Assembly (NCBI GenBank): GCA_945643635.1
Contig: CALZFC010000045.1
Coordinates: 1,800,001 to 1,864,000, forward strand
Direction: 5' to 3'
Origin: Allodiplogaster sudhausi
Taxonomy: Eukaryota; Nematoda; Chromadorea; Rhabditida; Diplogasteridae
Length of the DNA: 64,000 nucleotides
In this document: positions 52,556 to 64,000 of the stretch, in pieces
Layout: each line of letters starts with the position of its first letter
Position numbering within the stretch: the first letter of the stretch is position 1
Position numbers and translations under genes: made by a program
The notes under the pieces: model-generated
What the model was told of the DNA's origin: nothing
The model's database searches: none
What the model saw: the letters and a program-made list of their open reading frames with translations, nothing else

Positions 52556-53818
52556 TCATGCGTTGCTGCCTCCGTTGCCAGCGAGGGGAAGGGTCGGCTT
52601 CCTGCAGAGCGCGAAGATGACGTGCATGAGGGCGAGGCAGACGATCAGGGCGGCCAGGCCAGCCGAGGCGTAGGCGTCTGGAAAGAAAGGAAATGAATTT
52701 TAGTGAGGTTCTTAACAATATAAATGGCTAGCTGGCTCTCTCATACAAAGCTGAATCATAAAAGCATGACGAACTCGGCGATTTAAACATCGGGCTCTGG
52801 ACGAGCAGCGCGGACGCGAAGGCAAGGCGAGCGAGATGCGTGAAGAAGAGCTGAAAGATAATTTCGTTTTCGAAAAATAACATAACTAAATAGCGTAGGA
52901 GAAAAAAAAAGAGTACCCAGACGCGGCCGGTGTTGTTGATCGTGCGTTGCTTCTGTCCCGTTCCGAGCAGGATCTCGCGGATGTGGCAGTTGGACCACTG
53001 AAATAAGGCGGAAGGTAGAATGAGAAATCAATAATCAATTATCAATCAATATGTATACTGCCTGCGAAATAAGGAACAATTCACCAGAACAACGATGAGA
53101 ACGACGGCGAGGACTGCGACGGAGATGGCGTTCACGCTGACGACTGCCTTCCACACAAACGGCGCGCCCTTGTCCAACGCGACCGTCCCAATCGCGCACC
53201 CGCACAACACCAAAAAAATATTTTTTTATTAATTTGAATTTGCCGCCCGTTTTGGAATTAAAAATGGCGCGAAAGAAATACTACAGACCGCCTCGAAGCC
53301 GAGCGAGAGAATGGTGCTGGTCTGGCGGCGCATGAAGATGTCGCCACGCTCGGCGTCCTTCTGACGCTTCTCGCCCGGCATGTCGCCGAGAACCGGCTCG
53401 TGTCCTTCGCACATAAGATAATGAAATGTCGAGAACACGTTGTCACTATACAGTTCGAGTTAAAAGCGTTGAAGATGACGATTCCAATGGAGAGATCAAT
53501 CCAATTTTTTCACTTACGCTTTTTACCCCATCTCCGAGTCTCTTCTCTCCTTTATCACTGGGCTATCTTGGAACAGGGTGGCTGAACTATTCAAAGAGTG
53601 GCCAGAAACTTTGGCCTCAAATCTTCCTTTCTGGTGTGTGGAGCCTTCTCAATTCGTCAGTCGTCATCTTTCTTAAGTAGAGAGCCGATCTGACCATCTA
53701 TTGGTGTTGGCGAGTTCTTGGTGTTCGCCACGTCCCCTCCAGCCTGATCGTTGTCAGGCGCCTTCGGGATCTTGCCAGACTTGGCTCCCTTTTTCGGACT
53801 CATCGGGGCATCGGGAAC
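52556..53818 (-). CDS. Multi-pass membrane protein, family unknown
   Basis: Read right to left. The proposed start region has MSPKKGAKSGKIPKAPDNDQ (about 53690-53805). Then come MCEGHEPVLGDMPGEKRQKD ... RQTSTILSLGFEAV (about 53284-53410), GCAIGTVALDKGAPFVWKAV followed by a hydrophobic NAISVAVLAVVLIVL (53087-53205), WSNCHIREILLGTGQKQRTI (52922-52998), and a last exon with helix GLAALIVCLALMHVIFALCR ending AGNGGSNA-stop at 52556. At least two, probably three or four, membrane helices. I do not recognise the family. This is the only copy in the window with all these exons. The first exon and its link to the next are uncertain. Confidence 0.55.
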
Positions 53819-53849
53819 CTGAAGTGGTATGTTCCATGAAGTTGCTATA

Positions 53850-54341
53850 AATAGAAGAGAGAAGCCTGTTCATCCGGCGACTTGGCCTTGGCCGGTTCGG
53901 CCTTCCAGTCTTCCAAAGGAGGCGGCTTCAGATTCGCTTCATCTTTCTGGAAAAGAAAGTTGTTCTCTGAGTAATTCAGTGTTAAACTCGGAAAGAGTAA
54001 AGTGGAGACTTTCTCGGTCCGCCGCGACTTGCCGCTTCTGCGGCGCGAGGAGCGGCCAGTGCGGCGGCCGGAACGGGAGGGACTGGCGCTTCCGCTGCGG
54101 CTGCCACTGCCGCTCTTGCCACTCTTTCCACTATAAATGAGTTTTAAATGTGTTTCACTTTATAAATGCATTTCTTATTTGTATAAATGTGCTATATCAG
54201 TAAGAAGGAATTTTATGATTTCTCGAAAAACAGCTGTACGGCATTGGAATGGCTAGGAAGAATATTTAAATATCCTTCAGGTATCAACTGCATCGCATGT
54301 TTATCTTGTTGAATTTGAACGTCGTCGTCTTGCGAATTCAT
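53850..54341 (-). CDS. Basic Arg/Ser-rich protein, family unknown
   Basis: The ATG at 54341 gives MNSQDDDVQIQQDKHAMQLI and the frame goes on to an exon (about 54000-54130) rich in Ser/Arg (SGSGSRSGSASPSRSG-like), then KDEANLKPPPLEDWKAEPA to a stop near 53850. A GT donor (GAGAAAGT) is present here, unlike the copy near 41010. It lies directly upstream of the membrane gene on the same strand and could be its 5' part. Function unknown. Confidence 0.45.
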
Positions 54342-54413
54342 TTCCTCTTTTCTTTACTTCTTCTTCATGTATGATCTAACGCAATGTATTTTCAAGCATG
54401 TTTTTGGATTAAT

Positions 54414-55230
54414 TAAAGATCTCTTAGATCTTTGCTCTGCATCATTCTCTTCTGTTCCTCGTGAATTCCTTCATCGATAAATCGAAAATTAATCCATGCT
54501 CACTGGCGGGACTTGTCGGTAATACTCTTCCCAGACTTGCGAGAGGCGCTCTTCTTCGAAGTCTAAAAGTGAGACAATCAGAGCGATGGAACGAGAAAAA
54601 GAGAGAGCAAGAGAGTTTATAGAGAGGATTTTATATTTATTTATAAGATAAGCAAAGATGAAGAGAGTAAGAAAAACGATAAATGTAGCACCTGTGGGGT
54701 TGGCGACTCGACGGCCATCTCCAAGTCTCTGGAAAAAAGTTTGAAGTCTTTTATTATTAAATTATTCTCTTGAACAAAATTTCTAACTTTCAAAACTAAA
54801 TTTCACATAACAAAAAAATGAATGAATGAATGAAGAAATAAAGTAAATCGGAAATAGTTGCGAACCGAGAGCCTTGCGAGCACCCGACCAGCTGGCTACT
54901 TTACTCAATAAGAAAGTGATGTGATGCTTAATTATCAGTTAATGTTTAATTTTTGTCTGAGTTGAGTGATGCAAATTTTGGTTAGAAAAAACAAAACTTG
55001 GATGTACTTTGCTACATTGCACGAGGTGACAGAATAATGTAGTCAGTTCATGAATGATTGGACTTATAAAGTGAGGGTGAAACGAATAAAGAATAATAGT
55101 GGAATATCCCATTCAATTTCTTCATTCTGGCCCATCCCTCATTAACATAGCGACATGTTAATTTTCATTCTTATTTTCTTCTCGATAAATTTCCACTCAT
55201 TCTCCCCTTCGCAGCTCGCTGTGAGCGGTT
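54414..55230. repeat. Upstream part of locus copy D4
   Basis: Parallels 41395-42210, including a short coding-like unit near 54475-54570 (GLAS-type sequence ending before a splice-like CTTCGAAG) and the shared TGCACGAGGTGACAGAATAA. The 54 kb copy has a 65-bp insertion near 55075-55140 relative to the 42 kb copy. Confidence 0.6.
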
Positions 55231-56330
55231 TATTCCCATGGTTGCTCTGCTTGTGAGATTAGCCCTGTTTGGTGGTGAAGCGCCCTTGTTCCCTCACACT
55301 TCTCAGGCGCTTGCAATAATAAAGATTAGATTATTTTTTAACAAATTCGCTGTTCATCACTCTATAATCCGACTTAGATTCGCGGGTGTTTATAATTCAA
55401 AAAGTACAGAAGTGTAATCCACGGTCATCGTCATGATTTTGTTGGTTGATTGCCAAGCGGTGGTAGTTGAGCTGATTGCGATGGATTCGGTCGGGTAAAT
55501 CGTGGCGTTAGGAATGCTCTAGACGTCTCGTGGTTTTATGAGGCCTATATACGTCGCGTAGTTTATGAAAAATATGGAGTTGGTTTACTTGGCTAATTTG
55601 CTTTCGCTCTTATTAAGTTTGTTTATTCAGTAATTTGGAGCAAATATTATCGTGTGGAATATTAATTAACTAAGCAGATGACGTTATCTTGCCGAAAAGA
55701 ATCCGTGCCACGTGGTTGTATGGGCCGAAATGAAGTTCATACCACAAAAGGAGGCCGTGTGTTTCTAGGGGGCAAGGTCCAAAGTACTCATCATGCATTT
55801 TGTCTGGCTCTCTCCCACTCTCAGTGTACTAACCGCTGTTTCGTTGCAATACCCTTCTCTCTCTTTCCCCTATTGCTTCTGTTTCTTGTTATCTTTCTTT
55901 CCAGCACCTTTTCCCTGTCTTCGCTGTTTGTTTCATTATCTCTTCCCATTTTAGTACTCTTTCTTAGCTTTTCCCTTGATTCTCCTTGCATCATATCCCT
56001 TGTCTTTGGACATTGTCCTCGTGTCTTGTCCTTAGGCGGCGAACATTATCGTTTCTCTTTTCGCGTACTGTTTGCCTTGCTGTCCCTGATCTCAAATTCT
56101 CAATAATAGTTAATACTATTTCGGTGCATCGTTATAGCACACTGAATGGCGCATTCGTCGTATTCTACCCTATGAAAGATAATGCTTGATTCGTCAAATT
56201 CATCGCTGTTTTGAATTGATTAAAACTCTTTGTCGCTTTTTCTTCACGAAAATTAACCGACGTAGCCATTGCTTGTAATTCGCGCGCGCTTTCCTATTTT
56301 GAAATGTAAGATGAAAATTGCAGTTGCAAG
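55231..56330. other. Upstream flank of the acyl-CoA dehydrogenase gene
   Basis: No supported gene. A long open frame at 55678-56106 is driven by C/T-rich sequence and has no domain. The bases before the dehydrogenase start (TTGCAGTTGCAAG) include an AG that could accept a spliced leader, but that is a guess. Confidence 0.35.
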
Positions 56331-57494
56331 ATGCTCTCGACCCTGGCCAAGGCTGGTGCTGCCCGTTCTCTTCTTCTCCACAATGCCAAGTTGTCAGTTT
56401 CTTCGAGTTTTGACACTTGCTAAAAACGAAGATTCTGTAATTTCGTTGTTTTATCGGGTTTGAAGAGAACTTTGCAACTTCTAAAGGTGTCCAAAAGTGT
56501 CATTTTAAGTGGCCTTCGTTGTGCGAGTGGCGCAGCTGGCGAGAAGAAGGAATTCAAGAAAGTTCCGGTTCGTTTTCATGAAGGCATTCAGATCAGTGTT
56601 GAAATTGGTCTGACCCATGATAGCTTTGTAGCCCCCGGGCACAGCTATTTTTAAAACACTCTTTCACTTTGTAACCCCCGGGTTGGCTAGTGCTCCGTTT
56701 GCAACCTCCGGCCCAAGTCGGCAGTCATGCACTATTTCAGCCCTGATTCAGATCCGTTTTTACATTTATTGAGATGGCGTCGTTGTAAGAATGTTCACTA
56801 TCTCCGAAAGTTTTATATCTTTCTTCAATAAAGATGCTTCACAAGCGTCAAATGCTGACTTTTTGTCAACTCTTCGACCATTTCAGGTGTCGCAGTCCTT
56901 TGCGATGAACCTTTTCGCCGGGCGGATTAACACCGAACAGGTACACTAGACAAAATAATATATCGCTTTCAAAATAGGATAATTTTTAAACGTACAATGC
57001 CTAGAAAACAAAGTTTGATTGAATGCCAGGTGTTCCCGTACCCCCTTGCACTCGACGCCGAGGCCAAGGAGACCCTGGGCATGATCATCTCCCCAATCGA
57101 GAAGTTCCTCACCGAAGTCAACGATGTGGCCAAGTCAGCGATATTTAGTTGTTTCATTAGAACCATGGACTACTGTATACTGCGTGCGAGCTTATTTTTT
57201 CCCTCTAACTACCAGGCAAAAGAATACAGGAACTTGTTTCATTCTCTCGCTCTCTCTTTCTCTCCGATGTTTAAAAGAAATAACTTTAACATTTGAGAAA
57301 TGACGAGAATGCTGCGATTCCGATAGAGACGCTCAAGCAATTTGGCGAGCTCGGAGCTTTCGGAGCTGGTATCATGTTTTATCTATGGTCGATAAACAAA
57401 CAAGACCTTATGATAAAATTTTATATTTTATTAATATTCCGATTAAAGGACCTCATCCGTTGGATAGTATACATTGAATAATACTGATATTTGC

Positions 57495-57540
<46 letters not shown>

Positions 57541-58010
57541 CGCTCTTCTCTTCCAGTCGTGCCGGTCGAATACGAAGGGGCCGGACTTATCAACTCGCAG
57601 ATGGCACGCCTTGCCGAGATTGTTGGCGCCCATGATCTCGGCCTCGGTGTCGTCATGGGAGCTCACCAGGTATACTGTAGTTCGGAGTGATACGGTACCG
57701 GGGTTTGCTGAGGGAATTCGGTACTTCCTGAGACAATAAAATGTTCAGAGATAAGAATACTCCTTGCCAATTCAGTCGATCGGCTACAAGGGAATCCTTC
57801 TCTACGGCAGCGACGCCCAGAAGGCCAAGTACCTGCCCGACCTGGCCACGGGCCGCAAGTTTGCCGCCTTCTGCTTGACAGAATCCACCGCCGGCTCGGA
57901 TGCCAATGTCTATTTTTCATCATTTCATTATGTGCTATGAAATTAGTTGATTTTATGCCAATTTGGTTGCTCTTTGCGCTGTTTCTCGTCTCTCTCTACC
58001 TCAAACTGTC

Positions 58011-58060
<50 letters not shown>

Positions 58061-61000
58061 CTCTCTCTCTCTCTCTCATTCACAATTATTATTTCCAGTC
58101 GATTCGCTCTGAAGCGGTGAAGAGCGCGGACGGTAAGCACTACATTCTGAACGGTGGGAAGATCTTCATCTCTAACGGTGGCTTCGCTGACGTCATGACC
58201 GTCTTTGCTCAGGTTTATAGAGAATCGAGAGCACCTCTCCACCTGAATATGAAGCTTTATCTCAAGTTTCTTGAAGACTTTGTTAATTTAGCTAATCAAA
58301 AAAAAACGAAAACATGGCTTTTTCAGACTCCAGTCAAACAGGCGGATGGCTCCATCAAGAAGAAGGTTAATAATATCTGTAGAATTTTTGTTGAGTCCAA
58401 AATCACTGATATTTATAGGTCTCCGCCTTCGTTGTGGAGCGCTCTTTCGGAGGAGTGACGAGTGGCCCGCCAGAGAAGAAGATGGGAATCAAGGGATCCA
58501 ACACAACCGAAATACACTTCGACAACGTCAAAGTAAACACTCCTCCAACCCCTTTCATCTTAACCCTATATCAATCATTCCTGCGACTGTGTTTCATTTA
58601 TAGCTATTCGCTCATAATCAGTTGTCTTTCTGCTCTGCTGATTATTCTATCTTTTAAAATGATGTCTAAAAGTTGGCCAGGTTCCAATTCCCCATCCTCC
58701 ACCCTATTTCCTATTTATTGCACAGATCCCTGCCGAGAATCTGCTGGGAGAGGAAGGCGAGGGCTTCAAGGTCGCCGTCAACATTCTCAACAACGGACGG
58801 TATCGACATTCTTTTCTTTTTTTCCCGTGAACGGCTTCTAGATTGCGGAGCTTTTCTTTCATCTGTGATAGATGAATAGTGAAACAGACGGATTGCTTGA
58901 GATAATACAAACAGTTCCCTTTTCAGTTTTGGCATTCCTGCCGCGTGCACGGGATCTATGAGGCATTGCATCCAAAAGACGGTAGTTCATTTTGCATTTT
59001 CGGTGTTTATTGGTGCTTTGTTGTTTGAAAGCATAAAGTTACTTAAAGTGTTTAAAATCTGGCATGAAAATGTTATTTCGTAGTTTGCTTAAAGAACTAT
59101 GTTAATAAAGTTTAACTTTTCCTTCTTTATAGATCGACCATGTCACATCTCGCGTGCAGTTCGGCAAGAAGATCGAAGAGTACGGTAATGTCCAGGAGAA
59201 GCTGGCCAACATGATTGCCAGGTACTGTAGTTATAATATTTCATTCATTCTTCGTGACTTTTGCTGCTTGTTAGTACTATCCTAAGGTTACAAATACGTC
59301 AAGGAATATGAATATACTAAATATACAAGTAAGTTCTTACAATTATAGTTATTAATGAATAACGTTTTGAGACTTTACGCGAATGAGTCGATCTTGTACC
59401 TCCTGGCCGCGAATATGGATGCCGGAGTCAAGGTTCTGTAATAAATACAGCTTTATCATATTTGCTTTGACTTTAATTAGATTGTGTTAGGTTAGTTTTG
59501 TTGAATTTCTTTACAATCGATAGGAGTTATGTTCAGTATCTCTTTTTATTTCTACATTTTGCAGGATTACCGGCTGGAGGCTGGGATTGAATATTATCGT
59601 TTTATTATTTTAATATCTTTTCTTTACAGGATTACCAACTTGAGGCTGCGATGGCAAAGGTTTTCACTTCGGTCAGTATAAATTTTGAAACATTCTTGAT
59701 AGTATATTGATTTCTTCGTTATAATTGGCTGGGGGAAACTAGTATTAATTTGGGCAAGCTATTTGTTGTTCGCAGTCATATGTTATTAATAACTGGTAGA
59801 AAAATAATGTTATATTTGACTTATTGAAATTGCAGGAAAACGCATGGTGGGCGTGCGACGAGGCGATTCAGCTGCACGGTGGAATGGGATTCATGCGGGA
59901 GACTGGTCAATCTCCGCTGTTTTGGCCCTCGATTTTAATATGCCGCTTATCTATTGTTTCCGAAGTTTCAATAGTATTAGTAATATAAATTACAAATAAT
60001 AAAAAGTTCTTAAATAATAAATAGTTTAAATAAAGAAAAAACTCAATACATTGACAGGCCTTGAACTGGTGCTGCGTGACTTGCGCGTCTTCCGAATCTT
60101 CGAGGGCGCCAATGACGTCATGCGTCTCTTTGTCTCCCTCACAGGATGCCAGGTCAGCAAGAAAAGAACGATTTCTTGCGCGGGATTAAAACAAATCTAA
60201 ATTTTTACCTCACAATTTGAAAAATGTTTTCAAGATCGAACTTCCAGGACTATTTCTTCTTGAGACGCTGGAGTTTAGTATTTTAAAAAAAGGTTTCAAG
60301 CAGCACAATTTTTTGCTGTTAGAGTGCAAAACCTGAAAATATATACAGTTTAAGTCGCCGAACTTTCTCTGTCTCAGTACGCTGGCAAGCAGTTCCAGCA
60401 GTTGGCTAGCGATATCAAGGCAGGCGGTGTTGGCACACTCTTTGGCGAAATTAAGCGACGCTTTGGGTACGGTATCTTCGCTGTAGGACTCTGTTCTTGT
60501 TTAAGTATTAAAAAGACGAAAAGATTAAACGGTTACAAATGAGAATTGGCCGTTGCTAAGTATAGCTCTCTTTTTGTGATAGAATCATTAAAAAATGCTC
60601 TAGGTTAATTCTTTAGCGCCAGTTCCTCGGGCGTTTTCGGAATCCAGGTCGACCCTTCGCTCAAGGTGAGTCTTTGAAAACTCTTCATATTGTATTGAGG
60701 TTGCCAAACAGATATTGAAGCGGGATTGAAGGGACATAAGGCACCAACTTCCTTATAAGGCAAATTATGAAGCTACTATGTTTTTATGATGAGCATGAGA
60801 AAGAGAAAAAAAAAACAGAATATTTCAGGACTCGGCCGCTCTCCTGGACACTTGCGCTGGACTCTTTGGAAAGACGGTCGAGGCACTCCTTCTCAAGCAC
60901 AAGAAGGGAATCATTGGTCAGGGAAAGGGAATTTTCTTCCTTTGACGAGATTAAATGGATTCCTGTATCCGGCCCCCTTTATTTCTCTCTCTCTCTCCCT

Positions 61001-61914
61001 CTCTCTCCCTCTCCCTCTTACTCTCTCTCTCTCTCCCTACCTCTCGCTTTCGATCTTTGCCCCGTATTGTTGTTAAGGTCGAGTCGATCTGAATAATAGT
61101 GTAGTGGTGTAATTTTTGCGCTCCCTTAGCCGTTATGGCTTGCCCTTTTATGAACCTTTGCTTCTCCCTTTACTTGACGATGTTCTTCTACTGCAGACCG
61201 TCAGTACGAGCTGACCCGATTGGCTGACGCTGCCATTGACATCTACGCCATGGCAGCCACTCTCTCGAGGTGCGCAAGCTAAAGATAGTCGAGAAACAAA
61301 TAAACGTGCATTCTTGCAAGATTTTGAAGAGATTTATTTGGGATCAGCGGTTTTTTAGTACTACTTTGAATTAGCAAGAATTCTTTCTCTACGAATGGGT
61401 GTAATGTAGTTTACTTCCTCATTGTCTAATATAAGAGTATTTAAGTATAATAATAGAATACAGTATATTTATCTTTCTTCATCTGACATGACCAAACTAG
61501 AATGATGAATTACTCAATCATGACTGGTTGAAGGTGCTCGAAGACGGCTGCAGCGGGCGGTGGAGTGGGGGCGGAGTACGAGAAGAAGGTTGCGAAACTC
61601 TTCGTCCAGCAGGTGAAAATGAATACTTCATTTCAAGTTGTCCTTATTAAAACCCTCTCTCTTGAAGATTTTCCGACTATGTTATTATATCATTATCAGC
61701 AGATGAATTTGTTCGAAATTAAAGCGCTTCATTATTAACTGGATTGTATTTTAAATTACAAAATGAATCTTGTAGGCTTCGGAGCGCGCGTTGGCGAATC
61801 TGAAGGAGGCGGCAGCCGGGAACGACGCGCGCATCTCCCTGATCGGCCAAGTCGCACGCGAAGCATGCAAGAATGGCGCCAATCCGGTCCCCCATCCCAT
61901 TGATGTCCTGTAAG
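56331..61914 (+). CDS. ACADVL: Very-long-chain acyl-CoA dehydrogenase, mitochondrial
   Basis: First step of mitochondrial beta-oxidation of long fatty acyl-CoAs, FAD-dependent, at the inner membrane. The ATG at 56331 starts a transit peptide ([20 protein letters not shown]). About 21 small exons follow. Key ones: [20 protein letters not shown] (57300), [20 protein letters not shown] (57557), [16 protein letters not shown] (FAD signature, 57865), [20 protein letters not shown] (59840), and [19 protein letters not shown] (60085) with the catalytic Glu in FEGAND. The C-terminal helical extension specific to VLCAD/ACAD9 runs from 60378 and ends [14 protein letters not shown] at 61914. VLCAD versus ACAD9 cannot be fully separated by eye. 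Introns at 57495-57555, 58018-58100 and 60985-61195 carry CT tracts near the acceptor. Confidence 0.93.
59565..59590 (+). pseudogene. Decoy copy of a dehydrogenase exon start
   Basis: GCAG followed by GATTACCGGCTGGAGGCTG, about 65 bases before the real exon at 59630 (CAG, GATTACCAACTTGAGGCTG). The upstream copy lacks a donor and diverges after the Ala codon. The downstream copy continues to AMAKVFTS and a good donor. Confidence 0.6.
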
Positions 61915-64000
61915 ACTACCGTAGTCTGGAGAATCGTCCCGAGACCCAAGGCCACTTTTATAATCTTGATCATTCGTTTGCCATTTGAATTTTTTGGGAG
62001 TATTTTATTTGCATAGGCATTACAGTAGAATATACTTGCTCAATTGATGGAAAGTGGTGGAATGGTTGATGATCTCTACCACCGTAGGTTTTTTGCATTT
62101 AAAAAAACGAAACGATTACTAGCGAGCGATCAATTCTTTACATTCGTTGTGCGTTTGAGGTAGTCTCAAAATTTTTACTGTATTTCATGCAGACAGATGG
62201 ATTAAATAGATTAAGTAACCTCGAAAGATGTTTCAGTCGGGTATTTCATGTAAAAGAATATTTTCTTTTGGCAGTATGTACCTCAAATTATGGATAAAGA
62301 GGACGTTTTAATTTTATGAACAATGCAGGTTTACTTTTTCGCATTGTTGCTGATATAAAAATTCGAGGGAGTTACACATTGAAACGGTGGGCTTCAGGAA
62401 AGGAAAGGCCCGTGTTTACTTGTCCCATTCATTCGCTACATGCGCTCGGATGTACAAAACGGTACTCGGCCTAGTTGACCACGTCTATGAGTCGAGAGAG
62501 CCTACAAAGTACAATATTTACTACACTACAGGAGAAGGGGCGCTCCCATAGAGCAGAGAAGGTAAGATAGATCGTCTGATTACGAGAGGGGGGGGGGGAG
62601 AAAACAATGTTGAAGTTTGTTGTTGCGCGCCTCGCATGGCACTGCTGATTAAAACCGCCGGCCATTCCCTCCCCCGTATCACTGGTTTATTTTATCCAGG
62701 CAATATCCGCTTGCGTTTAATATATGAAAGTGAAAACATTCTATTTATTTCCTTATAAGAAGTTTTCTATTTGTTTGTAAAAATAGTATATGTTTTATGT
62801 CGGGTTTTCTTTCTTCTCTATAAATACATACTACACTAATCTGCAGATGGGTGACCTCATCTGCACTATTGTTTTGGTAATGATCACAAGCCTGTGTCGC
62901 GATCTCTCTCTCTCTCTCACTCTCTCTCTCTCTCTCTCTCTCTCTTTCACTCTCTTTCTCTCTATCCATCTCTCTCTCTTTCTCTCTCTCTAGAACTTCT
63001 TTCTCTCGCTCTCTTCTTCTATCTCTCTTTATATCAGTTCCTTGGTTTTTTTTATCAATAATGTTTTGATTTACCGTCTAATGAGTTTTCCTAAAATTTT
63101 CCTTTTCCTTTATTTTTCGTCTACTGTTTAAGGTTTTGACTTTTTCAAAATGCTTATTAAAAGTTTTATTGGTGTTTCCAACCAGGTTTGAATGCTACAT
63201 GTGATTTATATAGAGACCGCAGATGATTTTCCGAAACCGCTTGAAAATGTAAATGAGTACTGTTTTTGGGGAGTTTGGGTGATTAGAAAACGATTTCTAA
63301 AATCAGAATCTCACGAAAGTTTGAAATTATCTTACAAAAACGCCTTTAAAAAATGCGAATTCCTGGGGAAGGTGGGCCTCCTACAGTAAGCCCGTCCACG
63401 TATCTCAATGTGCCAAACGGAGTTCGGCTGGTCAGATGCTCGAACCAGACGATAGTAGTTGTGATCGATAAATTTAATCCCTATCAATTTTCCATTGTTT
63501 TGTTTTTTTAAATCTAATTTTATATCCGGCTAATCTCCATGATCATTCTTCTAAGTGCTTTCACGCCTTCAAATCGCCTCTATCGAAGTGGTTAATTATT
63601 TCGACTAAAAAATAGCCACATAATCGACGACAATTCACTATCGCCTCGCAGAATCTCGGTCATAGTCTACATAGGTATACTGGCGGATGTCTTCTATCAT
63701 AAAATGATGTTTAAAAATCCCGAGGACATCTGGGATACATATTAAATCATTGTAAGTGGGAGAAATCATGAAGTGATAATTTTGTTCGAGGAAAATTTTT
63801 CGTGTTTGCTCGCAATATACGAACAAAAAAATCAGTGTACTGAAGCCAGATTGGCTTTAAGTATAATCTCTCTGCAAGATGCGATCAGGGAATACCGATA
63901 AACGAAATAGAACGAAAAAATGAGCTTGCACCTGTTTCAGCTAGAAACTATCTATCAATGATATCTCCTTATCGCCTCGCAGAAATTCGACAAGAAACCG
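61915..64000. other. 3' end of window: flank and CT microsatellite
   Basis: A CT tract lies at about 62902-62992 and a G-run at about 62588-62599. A possible exon starts after CTACAG at about 63389 (PSTYLNVPNGVRLVRCSNQT), but no neighbour exons or domain confirm it. Nothing else is recognised. Confidence 0.35.

Noticed and set aside
55678..56106. 142-codon frame upstream of the dehydrogenase gene
   Set aside because: C/T-rich low-complexity composition and no recognisable domain; likely chance.
63192..63389. 65-codon frame near the right end
   Set aside because: No domain, and a splice-like CTACAG at its end suggests it may be intronic.

Overview
This is a stretch of animal nuclear DNA. Genes are split into many small exons with short introns, there are no bacterial-style operons, and microsatellites and transposable elements are abundant. 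A nematode is the best fit, at moderate confidence. The grounds are a natriuretic-receptor-like guanylate cyclase resembling worm GCY-28, a serpentine-type chemoreceptor, an F-box protein with degenerate leucine-rich downstream exons, and a shortened casein-kinase-1-like protein. Species and clade cannot be told from the sequence. Introns often end in long CT tracts rather than the short TTTTCAG typical of Caenorhabditis.

Layout. 546-9564 (+): receptor guanylate cyclase with about 30 exons, three of them ending in GC rather than GT donors. 10094-10309: copy of one cyclase exon and its intron. 10411-12018 (-): serpentine GPCR. 13290-14472 (+): lysine/glutamate-rich protein with a 422-bp tandem duplication. 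15100-15600: hairpin and CT microsatellites. 15597-16800: partial copy of a membrane-protein gene with its 3' flank. 17795-19742 (-): F-box protein. 19839-25658 (-): large unidentified helical protein. 26950-30490 (-): broken LINE, apparently inside a low-confidence gene.

31577-40561: LTR retroelement with 411-bp LTRs that differ at two positions by eye. It has an initiator-tRNA-Met-like primer site, a 3.4-kb leader, gag, an envelope-like ORF and a protease remnant, but no recognisable reverse transcriptase or integrase. A second truncated leader (40562-40841) follows the 3' LTR. The element sits in, and has replaced part of, a copy of the membrane-protein locus that is also present at 51885-55230.

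42947-46905 (-): kelch-repeat protein. 45357-45797, 47693-49400 and 50716-51818: three inverted-repeat elements. 49721-50265 (+): mini casein-kinase-1-like protein. 51885-55230: fullest copy of the duplicated membrane/basic-protein locus. 56331-61914 (+): very-long-chain acyl-CoA dehydrogenase. The remainder to 64000 holds repeats and no gene I can support.

The host genes show no shared pathway. The parts most worth a second look are the pol-less, env-bearing LTR element with its scattered palindromic GGCAATTGCC motifs, the CT tracts that follow the sense strand of genes, the GC-AG introns, and the inverted-repeat elements. All splice sites were read by eye, so exon limits are approximate unless stated.
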